From Feifania hominis (lineage in GTDB: Bacteria > Bacillota > Clostridia > Oscillospirales > Feifaniaceae): a stretch of DNA of 64,000 bases. The translations under genes and the position numbers were made by a program. This document shows positions 24,106 to 32,056 of this stretch, piece after piece; the first letter of the stretch is position 1; every line of letters begins with the position of its first letter. The stretch spans positions 1 to 64,000 of the forward strand of contig NZ_JACRSP010000002.1 in the NCBI RefSeq assembly GCF_014384765.1. Reading direction: 5' to 3'. Below the pieces are notes generated by a model. It made no database searches. It had not been told where the DNA came from and was given only the letters and a program-made list of their open reading frames with translations.

Positions 24106-24780
24106 TCAGAGTTCACAGATCGCCCTGCCGCCATGGCGGCCGTCCCAGTCGGCGCGGAAGTTTTTGACCGCCTGCTCAATGGCGGGATTGGCCGTCATCT
24201 GGTCGAGCAGCTCACCCGGCACCGTCACAGCCTGTGCGCCCGCGAGCAGCGCCTCGATCACCTGGCCGATGTTCTTGAAGCTCGCGGCCACGATCTTGGT
24301 TTTGCAGCCCTGTACGCGGTAGAGCTCGGCCATCCGCGCAATCTCCGCCGCGCCGTCGGCGCCGAAGTTGCAGATTCGGTTGAAATACGGCGCGATGTAG
24401 TCGGCTCCGACAGAGGCTGCCATGAGCGCCTGCGAAACCGAGTAGACCGCCGTTGCCGTCACATGTACGCCGCGCTCCTTGAGCTGCTTCATCGCTGTGA
24501 GCCCCTGCGCGGTGGTCGGAATCTTGATATAGGTGTCGCTCCCAACGCGGTCGAGCAGCGTGTCGGCGTCTCTCAAAATCTCCTGCGTGCTCGCCCCCAC
24601 GGTCTGAACGTGCAGCGTCGCCTCCCTGCCGATCACGCCGCGGATGGCGCGCAGCAACTCGAAGAAGTCCGCGCTCTCCTTTGACATGATGCTCGGGTTG
24701 GTCGTCACGCCCGCGACAGCATACTGCGCGCAGCAGCGCTCAATTTCATGAAGATTGCCCGTGTCCAACAGCAGTTCCAT
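24106..24780 (-). CDS. Small transaldolase/fructose-6-phosphate aldolase (TalC/FSA type)
   Basis: A 224-residue protein, the short form of the transaldolase family. It starts at ATG 24780 with GGGAGCTGATGAG upstream. MELLLDTGNLHEI and GVTTNPSIMSKE are the N-terminal signature, the Schiff-base lysine is Lys86 in DTYIKIPTT, and AVYSVSQALMAASVGADYIAPYFNRI follows. The enzyme either transfers dihydroxyacetone units between sugar phosphates or cleaves fructose 6-phosphate-like substrates. It is transcribed with the Crp/Fnr gene, from its own promoter. Placed between the kinase/BtpA block and the M42 block, it could take the end product of that pathway, though this is only inferred from position. 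Confidence 0.9.
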   Translation of the reverse strand: MELLLDTGNLHEIERCCAQYAVAGVTTNPSIMSKESADFFELLRAIRGVIGREATLHVQTVGASTQEILRDADTLLDRVGSDTYIKIPTTAQGLTAMKQLKERGVHVTATAVYSVSQALMAASVGADYIAPYFNRICNFGADGAAEIARMAELYRVQGCKTKIVAASFKNIGQVIEALLAGAQAVTVPGELLDQMTANPAIEQAVKNFRADWDGRHGGRAICEL

Positions 24781-24813
24781 CTCATCAGCTCCCGCTACAG
24801 ATTTGTTGATACC

Positions 24814-24843
24814 AGTATACCACCGATCGCCGGGGCCAGACAA
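24814..24843 (-). promoter_or_regulatory. Promoter of transaldolase/Crp-Fnr operon
   Basis: TTGTCT, 18 bases, TATACT on the minus strand, 34 bases upstream of the ATG. Confidence 0.6.
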
Positions 24844-25010
24844 GGCAATCAGAGCTTTCTCCCGCCGGCGCCGGCGGATGCGGCAGCCCCGGCGGGGCTT
24901 TCGATTACGGCGCGGGAATTGGTCTTGATGTGGTTCAGCTCCAAATAACCGGTGGTCCATATCAGTTCCGGCGGAATCTGCAAATTTTTCCCGGCTCCGG
25001 CCGCGGTCCA

Positions 25011-25039
25011 TTGAGTTGCCGCCGTCTCCGTGCTAGAAT
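25011..25039 (+). promoter_or_regulatory. Promoter of the first M42 operon
   Basis: TTGAGT, 17 bases, TAGAAT, 47 bases upstream of the first M42 ATG. Similar boxes precede the other M42 units. Confidence 0.55.
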
Positions 25040-25086
25040 GAGCTTAGAGTGATCCATTATGGTAAGATTGAGGAGGATTTAAGTTT

Positions 25087-26190
25087 ATGAACAAACAGGA
25101 GCTCACCGCACTTCTTCGCGACTACTGTATGACCCCCTCCCTGTCGGGCTATGAATCCAAAATGGCCTATCGCATCCAGGAGGATTTCAAGGCCTATACC
25201 GACGATGTGCGCATCGACAAGATCGGCAACGTCATCGCCACATTCCCCGGCACCGACCCCGAAGCGCCCAAAGTCATGGTCTACGCCCACACCGATTCGC
25301 TGGGCTTCATTGTGCGCCGCATCGACGACGACGGCTTCATCCGCGTCGACCGCCTCGGCGGTATCCCGGAAAAGGTTCTGCCCGCGCTCAAGGTGCTCAT
25401 CGGCACGGAGGACGGCAAGAGCTATATCACCGGTATGTTCGGCAATAAGTCTCACCATCTGACGTCGGCTGACGAGAAGTTCAAGGTGGCAACCATCCCC
25501 GAGCTCTACATCGACATCGGCGCAAAATCGGCCGAGGAGGTTCGCGCGCTCGGCATTGAGGTCGGCTGCCCGGTCGTCTACAAGCCCGATTTTGAAGAGC
25601 TTCAGGGTGACCGCGTGATCGGCACGGCCATCGACGACCGCGCCGGATGCGCCAATCTCGTGCAGGTTGCCTCTCTGCTCAAGAACCGCGAGCACGCCTC
25701 CACCGTCTTTCTCGTTGCAACCGTGTGGGAGGAGTTCAACATCCGCGGCGCGGTGATCGCCTGCCGCACGACACACCCCGATATCGCCATCGCCATCGAC
25801 GGCGGCGGCCTCGACGGCTGCACCCCCGATCTCAAGGGCTGGAACAACATCAAAATGGGCGACGGCCCCGGCATGACCAAGTACACTTTCCACAGCCGCG
25901 GCACCTTAAACGGCACAATCGCCAACACGAAGCTGGTCAACCACACGCTCAAAGCCGCGAAAAAGCTCGGTCTCAACATCCAGCGTGCCTCCGGCTTCGG
26001 CGGCGTCAACGACGGCGCGTGGGTACAGCTCGAAGACAAGGGTGTCGCCATCATTGAAATCGGCTCTCCGTTCCGCTATACCCATACGCCGGTCGAAATG
26101 ACCGACATGGGCGATATGGTTCAGGTCGGCGAGCTGATTACCGAAATGCTCTGCACCTTTGATCGGGACTTTGACCCGAGCCGCTTCTGA
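25087..26190 (+). CDS. M42-family metallopeptidase homologue 1
   Basis: A 367-residue M42 (TET aminopeptidase/SgcX/FrvX) protein with ATG after GAGGAGG. All two-zinc ligands of the family are present: His68 and Asp70 (YAHTDSLGF), bridging Asp183 (AIDDRAG), catalytic Glu215 and ligand Glu216 (VWEEFNIRGA), Asp238 (AIDGGG) and His333 (RYTHTPVE). M42 proteins are usually dodecameric cytosolic aminopeptidases, but E. coli relatives SgcX and FrvX belong to sugar operons and have been annotated as glucanases. It heads an operon of three paralogues. The context of sugar kinases makes a sugar-conjugate or amide substrate plausible. Confidence 0.9.
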   Translation: MNKQELTALLRDYCMTPSLSGYESKMAYRIQEDFKAYTDDVRIDKIGNVIATFPGTDPEAPKVMVYAHTDSLGFIVRRIDDDGFIRVDRLGGIPEKVLPALKVLIGTEDGKSYITGMFGNKSHHLTSADEKFKVATIPELYIDIGAKSAEEVRALGIEVGCPVVYKPDFEELQGDRVIGTAIDDRAGCANLVQVASLLKNREHASTVFLVATVWEEFNIRGAVIACRTTHPDIAIAIDGGGLDGCTPDLKGWNNIKMGDGPGMTKYTFHSRGTLNGTIANTKLVNHTLKAAKKLGLNIQRASGFGGVNDGAWVQLEDKGVAIIEIGSPFRYTHTPVEMTDMGDMVQVGELITEMLCTFDRDFDPSRF

Positions 26191-26200
26191 GGTGGCCGCT

Positions 26201-27301
26201 ATGAATACCAGCGAACTGACCGGCGTACTTCGCGATTTGATGCTCACGCCCGCTCCGTCGGGCTACGAGTCGGCGATGGCCTTCAAAATGAGAGAGTACT
26301 TTCTCAAATACACCGACGACGTTGTCATCGACCGCGTCGGCAACTGCATCGCCACATTCCCCGGCACCAGACCCGACGCCCACCATGTGATGGCCTTTGC
26401 CCATATGGATTCGCTCGGCTTTATCATCCGCCGCATCGACGACGACGGCTACATCCGCGTCGACCGTCTCGGCGGCATCCCTGAGAAAGTCCTTCCGGCG
26501 TCGCCGGTTAAGATCTGCCGGGAGGATGGCGCGGGCTGGATCGACGGCACATTCGGCGTCAAGGCTCACCACACCACCTCGCCCGAGGAGAAATTTCGCG
26601 TCAACACCCTGCCCGAGCTCTACATCGACATTGGCGCAAAGTCGGCCGAAGAGGTGCGCGCCGCCGGTATCGAGGTCGGCTGTCCGGTCGTCTACCGCCC
26701 CGCTTTCCAGCAGCTGCTCGGTACTCATGTGGCGGGCACCTCGATTGACAACCGTTCCGGCTGTACGGCGCTGATCAAAATGGCGTCTCTTCTCGCCGGT
26801 CAGGCCCACGAGTGCACGGTGCACCTCGTCGGCACAGTGTGGGAGGAGTTCAATCTGCGCGGCGCCATGATGGCAAACCGCACAGTCAAATGCGACATCG
26901 GCATCTGCGTCGACGGCAGCAGCGCCGCCGACACGCCCGATATGCGCTCGGCCTCCAACCTCACTCTCGGCGGTGGACCCGTGGTCAAGAAGTACTCATT
27001 CCACGGCCGCGGCACGCTCAATGGCCTGATTGTCAACCGGCCTCTTCTCGAGCATGCGCTCGCAACCGCCGAGCGCCACGGCCTGCCCTGTCAGAGAGCG
27101 GCGGGTATCGGCGGTCTCACTGACGCCGCCTATCTACAGCTTGAAAACGACGGCGTCGCCTGCATCGAGATCGGCTCGCCCTGCCGCTATGCCCACTCGC
27201 CGAACGAGTCGGCCGATGTTTTCTCCATCGAAAAGACGGGCGAGCTTGTGGGCGCCATGCTGCTTGAGCTACGCGCAGACTTCGACCCGAAGCGCTTTTG
27301 A
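26201..27301 (+). CDS. M42-family metallopeptidase homologue 2
   Basis: A 366-residue protein with ATG at 26201 after GAGGTGGCC, 10 bases from the previous stop. It aligns without gaps with homologue 1 through the first five metal positions: His68, Asp70, Asp183 (SIDNRSG), Glu215/Glu216, Asp238 (CVDGSS); the last ligand is His332 (RYAHSPNE). Substitutions cluster around the presumed substrate pocket (for example GICVDGSSAADTPD against AIAIDGGGLDGCTPD). Tight spacing shows one transcript. The three proteins could form a mixed TET-like shell or have separate substrates. Confidence 0.9.
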   Translation: MNTSELTGVLRDLMLTPAPSGYESAMAFKMREYFLKYTDDVVIDRVGNCIATFPGTRPDAHHVMAFAHMDSLGFIIRRIDDDGYIRVDRLGGIPEKVLPASPVKICREDGAGWIDGTFGVKAHHTTSPEEKFRVNTLPELYIDIGAKSAEEVRAAGIEVGCPVVYRPAFQQLLGTHVAGTSIDNRSGCTALIKMASLLAGQAHECTVHLVGTVWEEFNLRGAMMANRTVKCDIGICVDGSSAADTPDMRSASNLTLGGGPVVKKYSFHGRGTLNGLIVNRPLLEHALATAERHGLPCQRAAGIGGLTDAAYLQLENDGVACIEIGSPCRYAHSPNESADVFSIEKTGELVGAMLLELRADFDPKRF

Positions 27302-27312
27302 GGAGGGATTGT

Positions 27313-28413
27313 ATGGACAGAACAGAGCTTCGTGAAATCTATCGCACCTTTACTCTGACGCCCGCGCCCTCTGGCTATGAGTCCCGCATGGCGCAGGCGC
27401 TCAGCGCCCAGTTCGGGCGCTTTACCGACGATGTGAGAATTGATAAAGTCGGCAATGTCATCGCCACATTCCCCGGCACCGACCCGAGCGCGCCGAAGGT
27501 CATGGCGTTTTCGCACATGGACTCGCTCGGCTTTATCGTGCGCCGCATCGACGATGACGGCTTTATCCGCGTCGACCGCCTCGGTGGCATCCCCGAGAAG
27601 GTTTTGCCTGCAAAGCCGGTTCTCATCTGCCGCGAAGACGGCACGGACTGGGTGCCCGGCGTCTTCGGCTTCAAGGCCCACCACATCACCCCGCCCGAGG
27701 AAAAATACAGGGTGAACACCCTGCCCGAGCTCTACATCGACATCGGCGCGGAGTCGGCCGAAGAGGTGCGCGCCGCCGGTATTGAGGTCGGCTGCCCCGT
27801 GGTCTATGCGCCGCAAAACACGCCGGTGCTGAACGGCCGCGTCGTCACGACGTTTCGCGACAACCGCTCCGGCTGTACGGCCCTCGTCAAGGCGGCCTCT
27901 CTTCTCAAAGACAGAGAGCACCCCTGTACGGTATACCTCGTCGGCACGGTGTGGGAGGAGTTCAATCTTCGCGGCGCCATGATGGCCAACCGCACCGCCC
28001 GGGCGGACATTGCCCTCTCGGTCGACGGCGGCGGCAGCGGCGACACGCCCGACACCCGCTCGCAAAACAGCGTCAAAGTCGGCGGCGGCCCCGTTATCAC
28101 CAAATACAATTTCCACGGTCGCGGCACACTCAACGGCGCCATCGCCAACAGGCATCTCTTTGATCTCGCCGTGGCCTGCGCCGAGCGCGAGGGCATTCCC
28201 GTTCAGCGCCGCGCCGGCATCGGCGGTCTCACCGATTCGGCCTATATGCAGCTCGAAAATGACGGCGTCGCCATTCTCGATATGGGCTCTCCGGGTCGGT
28301 ATGCCCACTCTCCGGCGGAGCTCTCGCAGCTCTCGGATATCGAGCAGACCGGCGAGCTTGTCGCCGCCATTGTGACAAGTCTCGACGCGAGCTTTGATGT
28401 GAAACGTTTTTAA
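27313..28413 (+). CDS. M42-family metallopeptidase homologue 3
   Basis: A 366-residue protein with ATG after GAGGAGGGATT, 11 bases from the previous gene. Ligands are conserved: AFSHMDSLGF, FRDNRSGCT, VWEEFNLRGA, SVDGGG and RYAHSPAE. It is the last of the tandem trio and is followed by a long GC hairpin. Compared with its neighbours it has TTFRDNRS in place of TSIDNRS at the bridging Asp. The Asp is kept, so the site should still bind metal. Confidence 0.9.
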   Translation: MDRTELREIYRTFTLTPAPSGYESRMAQALSAQFGRFTDDVRIDKVGNVIATFPGTDPSAPKVMAFSHMDSLGFIVRRIDDDGFIRVDRLGGIPEKVLPAKPVLICREDGTDWVPGVFGFKAHHITPPEEKYRVNTLPELYIDIGAESAEEVRAAGIEVGCPVVYAPQNTPVLNGRVVTTFRDNRSGCTALVKAASLLKDREHPCTVYLVGTVWEEFNLRGAMMANRTARADIALSVDGGGSGDTPDTRSQNSVKVGGGPVITKYNFHGRGTLNGAIANRHLFDLAVACAEREGIPVQRRAGIGGLTDSAYMQLENDGVAILDMGSPGRYAHSPAELSQLSDIEQTGELVAAIVTSLDASFDVKRF

Positions 28414-28433
28414 TCCCCCCTTTTTTTCTTTTT

Positions 28434-28466
28434 GACAGGGGCGCACCCATTGGGTGCGCCCCTGTC
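28434..28466 (+). terminator. Hairpin after the M42 trio
   Basis: A GACAGGGGCGCACCC/GGGTGCGCCCCTGTC perfect stem with a four-base loop. A T-rich run precedes it rather than follows it, so it may block 3' exonucleases or stop transcription less efficiently than a normal terminator. Confidence 0.6.
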
Positions 28467-28482
28467 ATACGTTTGAAATCTC

Positions 28483-28511
28483 TTGTACTTTCACTGCGGC
28501 TTTTGTATAAT
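28483..28511 (+). promoter_or_regulatory. Promoter of the PuuD-like gene
   Basis: TTGTAC, 17 bases, perfect TATAAT. It overlaps possible upstream ATG codons of the gene and therefore supports the TTG start at 28540. Confidence 0.7.
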
Positions 28512-28539
28512 GATGGTACTGTGTAAAGGGGGTTTTTAC

Positions 28540-29250
28540 TTGAAACCGGTCATTGGAATTCCCACTTTTGTAGATGAGGCGGAAAAATACAACAAGTGTT
28601 CTCTCTATGAGGACTATCCGAATGCGATCGTTGCAGCGGGCGGACTTCCTCTGCTGCTTCATCAGCACGACTGTGAGGAGAATCTCCTTCAGATGATCAG
28701 GCTTCTCGACGGTCTCTTCATCCCGGGCGGGGCGGATATTCACCCCTCTTTCTACGGGCAGGAACCGGCTCGCGGCTGCAGTGCCTGCTCCATGGCGCGC
28801 GACGTGTTTGAGCTTGCGCTGGTCAGTCTCGCCCGCGAGCGGGGTCTGCCGCTCTTCGGCGTCTGCCGCGGGATGCAGCTTTTCAATGTCGCGCTCGGCG
28901 GCACCCTCTATCAAGATCTTCCGACAGAGCTTCCCGAGTCTCTCGCCCACTGGCAGCCCGGTGAGCCCTATGACCTGCACCACGGCATTTCCATCGAACC
29001 CGGCAGCCGAATGGAACGGCTGTTTGGCGGCGAAAAGTCGCTTGTCAATTCTACCCACCACCAGGCGATCAAAGCGCTCGGTCAGGGGCTCCGTGTCACG
29101 GCTCGAGCCGCCGACGGCGTCATCGAGGCTATCGAAGGGACACAGGGCGCCTATCTGCATGCTGTACAGTTTCACCCCGAGCGGCGCGTGTCTCGCGACG
29201 GCGCCTGTCTCGCTCTGTTTGAAGATTTCGTCCATGCCTGCCAAAGCTAG
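28540..29250 (+). CDS. Class I glutamine-amidotransferase-like hydrolase (PuuD/peptidase C26)
   Basis: A 236-residue member of the gamma-glutamyl-gamma-aminobutyrate hydrolase family. A TTG start at 28540 follows AAAGGGGGT; earlier ATGs lie inside the promoter. It shows KPVIGIPTF at the N-terminus, GGADIHPSFYG, the nucleophile Cys in LFGVCRGMQLFN, and the His-Glu pair in AVQFHPER. Family members hydrolyse gamma-glutamyl amide bonds in the cytoplasm. It stands between M42 operons as a separate unit. A hydrolase for gamma-glutamyl conjugates next to M42 peptidase-like genes hints that the imported compound contains an amide bond, which is speculative. Confidence 0.88.
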   Translation: MKPVIGIPTFVDEAEKYNKCSLYEDYPNAIVAAGGLPLLLHQHDCEENLLQMIRLLDGLFIPGGADIHPSFYGQEPARGCSACSMARDVFELALVSLARERGLPLFGVCRGMQLFNVALGGTLYQDLPTELPESLAHWQPGEPYDLHHGISIEPGSRMERLFGGEKSLVNSTHHQAIKALGQGLRVTARAADGVIEAIEGTQGAYLHAVQFHPERRVSRDGACLALFEDFVHACQS

Positions 29251-29262
29251 GCAGGTTCTTTA
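29237..29262 (+). terminator. Weak terminator of the PuuD-like gene
   Basis: A CCTGCC/GGCAGG stem that overlaps the stop codon, followed by TTCTTT. It is short, so read-through into the MATE gene is likely. Confidence 0.45.
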
Positions 29263-29298
29263 TAATCAAAACGTTTTAATTCGGAGAGGAGGTCCTCC

Positions 29299-30666
29299 AT
29301 GGTCAACGACATGACGTCCGGCAAGCCGCTCGGGCTCATTCTGCGTTTCACCATCCCCATGCTGGTGGGCGCCGTGTTTCAGCAGCTCTACAATGTGATC
29401 GACATGCTCATCGTGGGCAATTTTGACGGCTCGCGCGCGCTTGCGGCAATCGGTACGACGGGCAACGCGACCTTTTTCCTGCTCTCGTTCACCATGGGGC
29501 TGACCACCGCCTTTTCGGCCGTTATCGCGCAGTACTTCGGCGCCGGAAACGAGAAGATGGTGCGCCGCACGATGGTAAGTTCCTGTTACATCACTGCGGT
29601 CTGCGCGGTTCTGCTGTCCCTTGCCGGCATCTTCGGCGCGCGGCCGCTGATGATTCTGATGCAGACGCCGGCCGAGATTCTCGACAGCGCCTCGCTCTAT
29701 CTTCAGATCTGCATCGGCGCGAGCGTGGGCCAGCTCACCTACAATGCGGCCGCCGCCATCCTCCGCTCGGTCGGCGACAGCCGCACGCCGCTGCTGTTTC
29801 TCATTCTCTCGTCGGTGCTCAACATTCTGCTCGATCTGATCTTCGTGCTGGTCTTTCGCATGGGGGTCGCCGGCGTCGCGATCGCAACGGTGCTCTCGCA
29901 GATCATCTCGGCGACGTTGTGCGTCGTCACCATCTGGCGGCGCTTCCCGATCTTTCGCGCCCGCGGGCGCGAGTGGCGCCCCGACTTTCACAGCATCGGG
30001 CAGATTGCGCGCATCGGCATTCCCATGAGCCTTTCAAGCGTCCTGCTCTCCATCGGTGATATGACGGTGTCCGGCGTCGTCAACACATTTGGTACAGATG
30101 TGGTGGCCGCTCACTCCACAAGCTACCGCATTCAAAACTTCGCAACCATGATCTACTTCACCATTGCCGAGGCCTTTGCAGTCTACGCCGGGCAGAATCT
30201 CGGTGCCCAGAAATTTGACCGCATCAGAGAGGGGCACCGCAAAGTGGCGGGCATCGTGACCGGTCTCTGCGTTGCCGCGGCCGGCATTCTGTTTGTCTTC
30301 GGCGACCGGCTCATCCGCCTGTTCATCTCGGATGCCGACGCCCACATTGAGGACATTGTCCCTCTGGCGCGAATGAATCTGAACATCTCAGCCGCCTTTT
30401 TCGTCTTTCTGGGGCTCATCTGGCTTTACAACTACATGCTCCAGGGCATGGGCGACGTCAGAGTGCCGCTTCTGTCGGGTATCGTGGAACTGGTGGCCAA
30501 GATCGGGCTGTCTGTTCTGTTCGGCATCCTCTGGGGCTATCACGGGGTCTGCTACGCCGTTCCCATCGGCTGGGCGCTCGGCCTCATACCGTCGGCCATT
30601 CGCTACCACTCGGGCAGTTGGAAAAAGCTCTCGACCAAAATCGTAGGCAGCGAGAGCCCCGCATAA
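29299..30666 (+). CDS. MATE-family efflux transporter
   Basis: A 455-residue MATE protein with about twelve hydrophobic segments. The ATG follows GAGGAGGTCCTCC. It shows the typical N-terminal PLGLILRFTIPMLVGAVFQQLYNVIDMLIVGNF, and a second half beginning near IPMSLSSVLLSIGDMTVSGVVNTFGTDVVAA. Such proteins export cationic drugs or metabolites by Na+ or H+ antiport. The substrate is not predictable. It is placed between the PuuD-like gene and the next M42 operon; a link with the pathway, such as export of a by-product, is not shown. Confidence 0.92.
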   Translation: MVNDMTSGKPLGLILRFTIPMLVGAVFQQLYNVIDMLIVGNFDGSRALAAIGTTGNATFFLLSFTMGLTTAFSAVIAQYFGAGNEKMVRRTMVSSCYITAVCAVLLSLAGIFGARPLMILMQTPAEILDSASLYLQICIGASVGQLTYNAAAAILRSVGDSRTPLLFLILSSVLNILLDLIFVLVFRMGVAGVAIATVLSQIISATLCVVTIWRRFPIFRARGREWRPDFHSIGQIARIGIPMSLSSVLLSIGDMTVSGVVNTFGTDVVAAHSTSYRIQNFATMIYFTIAEAFAVYAGQNLGAQKFDRIREGHRKVAGIVTGLCVAAAGILFVFGDRLIRLFISDADAHIEDIVPLARMNLNISAAFFVFLGLIWLYNYMLQGMGDVRVPLLSGIVELVAKIGLSVLFGILWGYHGVCYAVPIGWALGLIPSAIRYHSGSWKKLSTKIVGSESPA

Positions 30667-30670
30667 AATA

Positions 30671-30699
30671 AGAGGACGCTTCGGCGTCCTCTCTTTTTT
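30671..30699 (+). terminator. Terminator of the MATE gene
   Basis: An AGAGGACGC/GCGTCCTCT stem with a TTCG loop and TTTTTT tail, four bases after the stop codon. Confidence 0.9.
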
Positions 30700-30812
30700 C
30701 ATATACCCGCGGGGTCAGCTGTAAATGGTATCCATATGGTATTGAACCTTTCATAGAATGGTCTAATTTCAAAAAACCAATTTGTACCTTTCTGCCTCTT
30801 TTTTCGGCGATT

Positions 30813-30850
30813 CCATAGCGGCGCTCGTTGTTTTCCCAAATTCGCTATGG
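30813..30850. promoter_or_regulatory. Inverted repeat spanning an M42 promoter
   Basis: CCATAGCG (30813-30820) and CGCTATGG (30843-30850) flank the -35 box and abut the -10 box of the second M42 operon, an arrangement compatible with a repressor operator. Confidence 0.45.
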
Positions 30851-30856
30851 TAGAAT
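30828..30856 (+). promoter_or_regulatory. Promoter of the second M42 operon
   Basis: TTGTTT, 17 bases, TAGAAT, about 67 bases upstream of the ATG. The same -35 and spacing precede kinase 6. Confidence 0.6.
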
Positions 30857-30923
30857 TCATGGTGGAGGGCAACCTCCCCTAACCGTGTCAGTACAAATTG
30901 AAATAGCGCAAGGAGGACGACAA

Positions 30924-32030
30924 ATGGATATCAATCGTGTCACAGAAATCTGCAAAGACCTCATGCTGACGCCGGGCCTGTGCGGCTATGAATCTCTTGT
31001 TGCCAAGAAGATGAAAGCCTATATGGAAGCCTACACAGACGACGTCCGGCTCGACAAGATCGGCAACATGATCGCCACGTTCCCGGGAACCGATCCCGAG
31101 GCGCCGAAGATCATGATGTTTGCCCACATGGACCAGCTCGGCTTCATCGTGCGCCGCATTGATGACGACGGCTTCATCCGCGTCGACCGCATGGGCGGCA
31201 TCCCCGAGAAAGTTCTTCCCGCCTCTGCCGTCTGGATCGGCAAGGAGGACGGCTCCGGCTATGTGCAGGGCGTCTTCGGCGTCAAGCCCCACCACAAGCA
31301 GTCCGCTGAGGAGAAGTTCACCGTCAACACCATCCCCGAGCTCTACATCGACATCGGCGCGCTCTGCGCTCAGGAGGTCTACGACGCCGGCATCCAGGTC
31401 GGCTGCCCGGTCGTCTATGAGCCGGCTTTCACCGAGCTGCTCAACCACCGCGCGCTCGGCACCTCCGGTGACAACCGCAAGTGCTGCACCGCCCTGATCG
31501 AGGCTGCCGAGATCATCTCGCAGAAGCCCCACGCCTCGACAATCTACCTTGTCGGCACGGTGTGGGAGGAGTTCAACCTGCGCGGCGCCATGATGGCGAA
31601 CCGCACCGCTCCGTGCGACATCGGCATCTGCCTTGACGGCAGCCTCGCCGCCGACACCCCCGATCTCAAGAACAACAGCGTCAACAACACCGTCTACGAG
31701 GGCGGCCCTGTCATCAGCGCCTACTCGTTCCACGGCCGCGGCACCCTCAACGGCACCATCGCCCACAAGGGTCTCTACGACCGCTTCATCAAGGTGGCCA
31801 AAGAGCTGAATATGCCCTACCAGGTCAACGCGGCCATCGGCGGTCTGTCCGATACCTCCTACCTGCAGCTTGAAAACGACGGCGTCGCCTGCATCAATGT
31901 CGGCGCAACCAGCCGCTACAACCACTCGCCGGGCGAGCTCAGCGGCCTGCTCGACGTGCAGATGCTCGGCATTCTCGCCGGCAACGTCTGCCTGAGCATC
32001 GACAAGTCGTTCGATCTGCACCGTTTCTAA
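30924..32030 (+). CDS. M42-family metallopeptidase homologue 4
   Basis: A 368-residue protein with ATG at 30924 after AAGGAGGACGAC; in-frame ATGs upstream lie in the promoter. Metal ligands are kept: FAHMDQLGF, SGDNRKC, VWEEFNLRGA, CLDGSL and RYNHSPGE. HMDQLGF and the LNNHRALGTSGDNRKCCT region set it apart from the first trio and link it to homologue 5. SGDNRKC replaces the usual (I/V)D(N/D)RSGC, so two cysteines lie next to the bridging Asp. It is first in a two-gene operon. Confidence 0.9.
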   Translation: MDINRVTEICKDLMLTPGLCGYESLVAKKMKAYMEAYTDDVRLDKIGNMIATFPGTDPEAPKIMMFAHMDQLGFIVRRIDDDGFIRVDRMGGIPEKVLPASAVWIGKEDGSGYVQGVFGVKPHHKQSAEEKFTVNTIPELYIDIGALCAQEVYDAGIQVGCPVVYEPAFTELLNHRALGTSGDNRKCCTALIEAAEIISQKPHASTIYLVGTVWEEFNLRGAMMANRTAPCDIGICLDGSLAADTPDLKNNSVNNTVYEGGPVISAYSFHGRGTLNGTIAHKGLYDRFIKVAKELNMPYQVNAAIGGLSDTSYLQLENDGVACINVGATSRYNHSPGELSGLLDVQMLGILAGNVCLSIDKSFDLHRF

Positions 32031-32056
32031 ACCACAACGAAAAGGAGGATAACCAG

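Larger units (their letters stand above)
24781..25086. other. Divergent promoter region between transaldolase and M42 genes
   Basis: About 305 bases containing the minus-strand transaldolase promoter (24814-24843) and the plus-strand M42 promoter (25011-25039). No gene is evident. Confidence 0.6.

Noticed and set aside
29286..29298. A GGAGG/CCTCC palindrome over the MATE ribosome site as a translational switch
   Set aside because: The central spacing allows only three pairs with a five-base loop, too weak to sequester the site.
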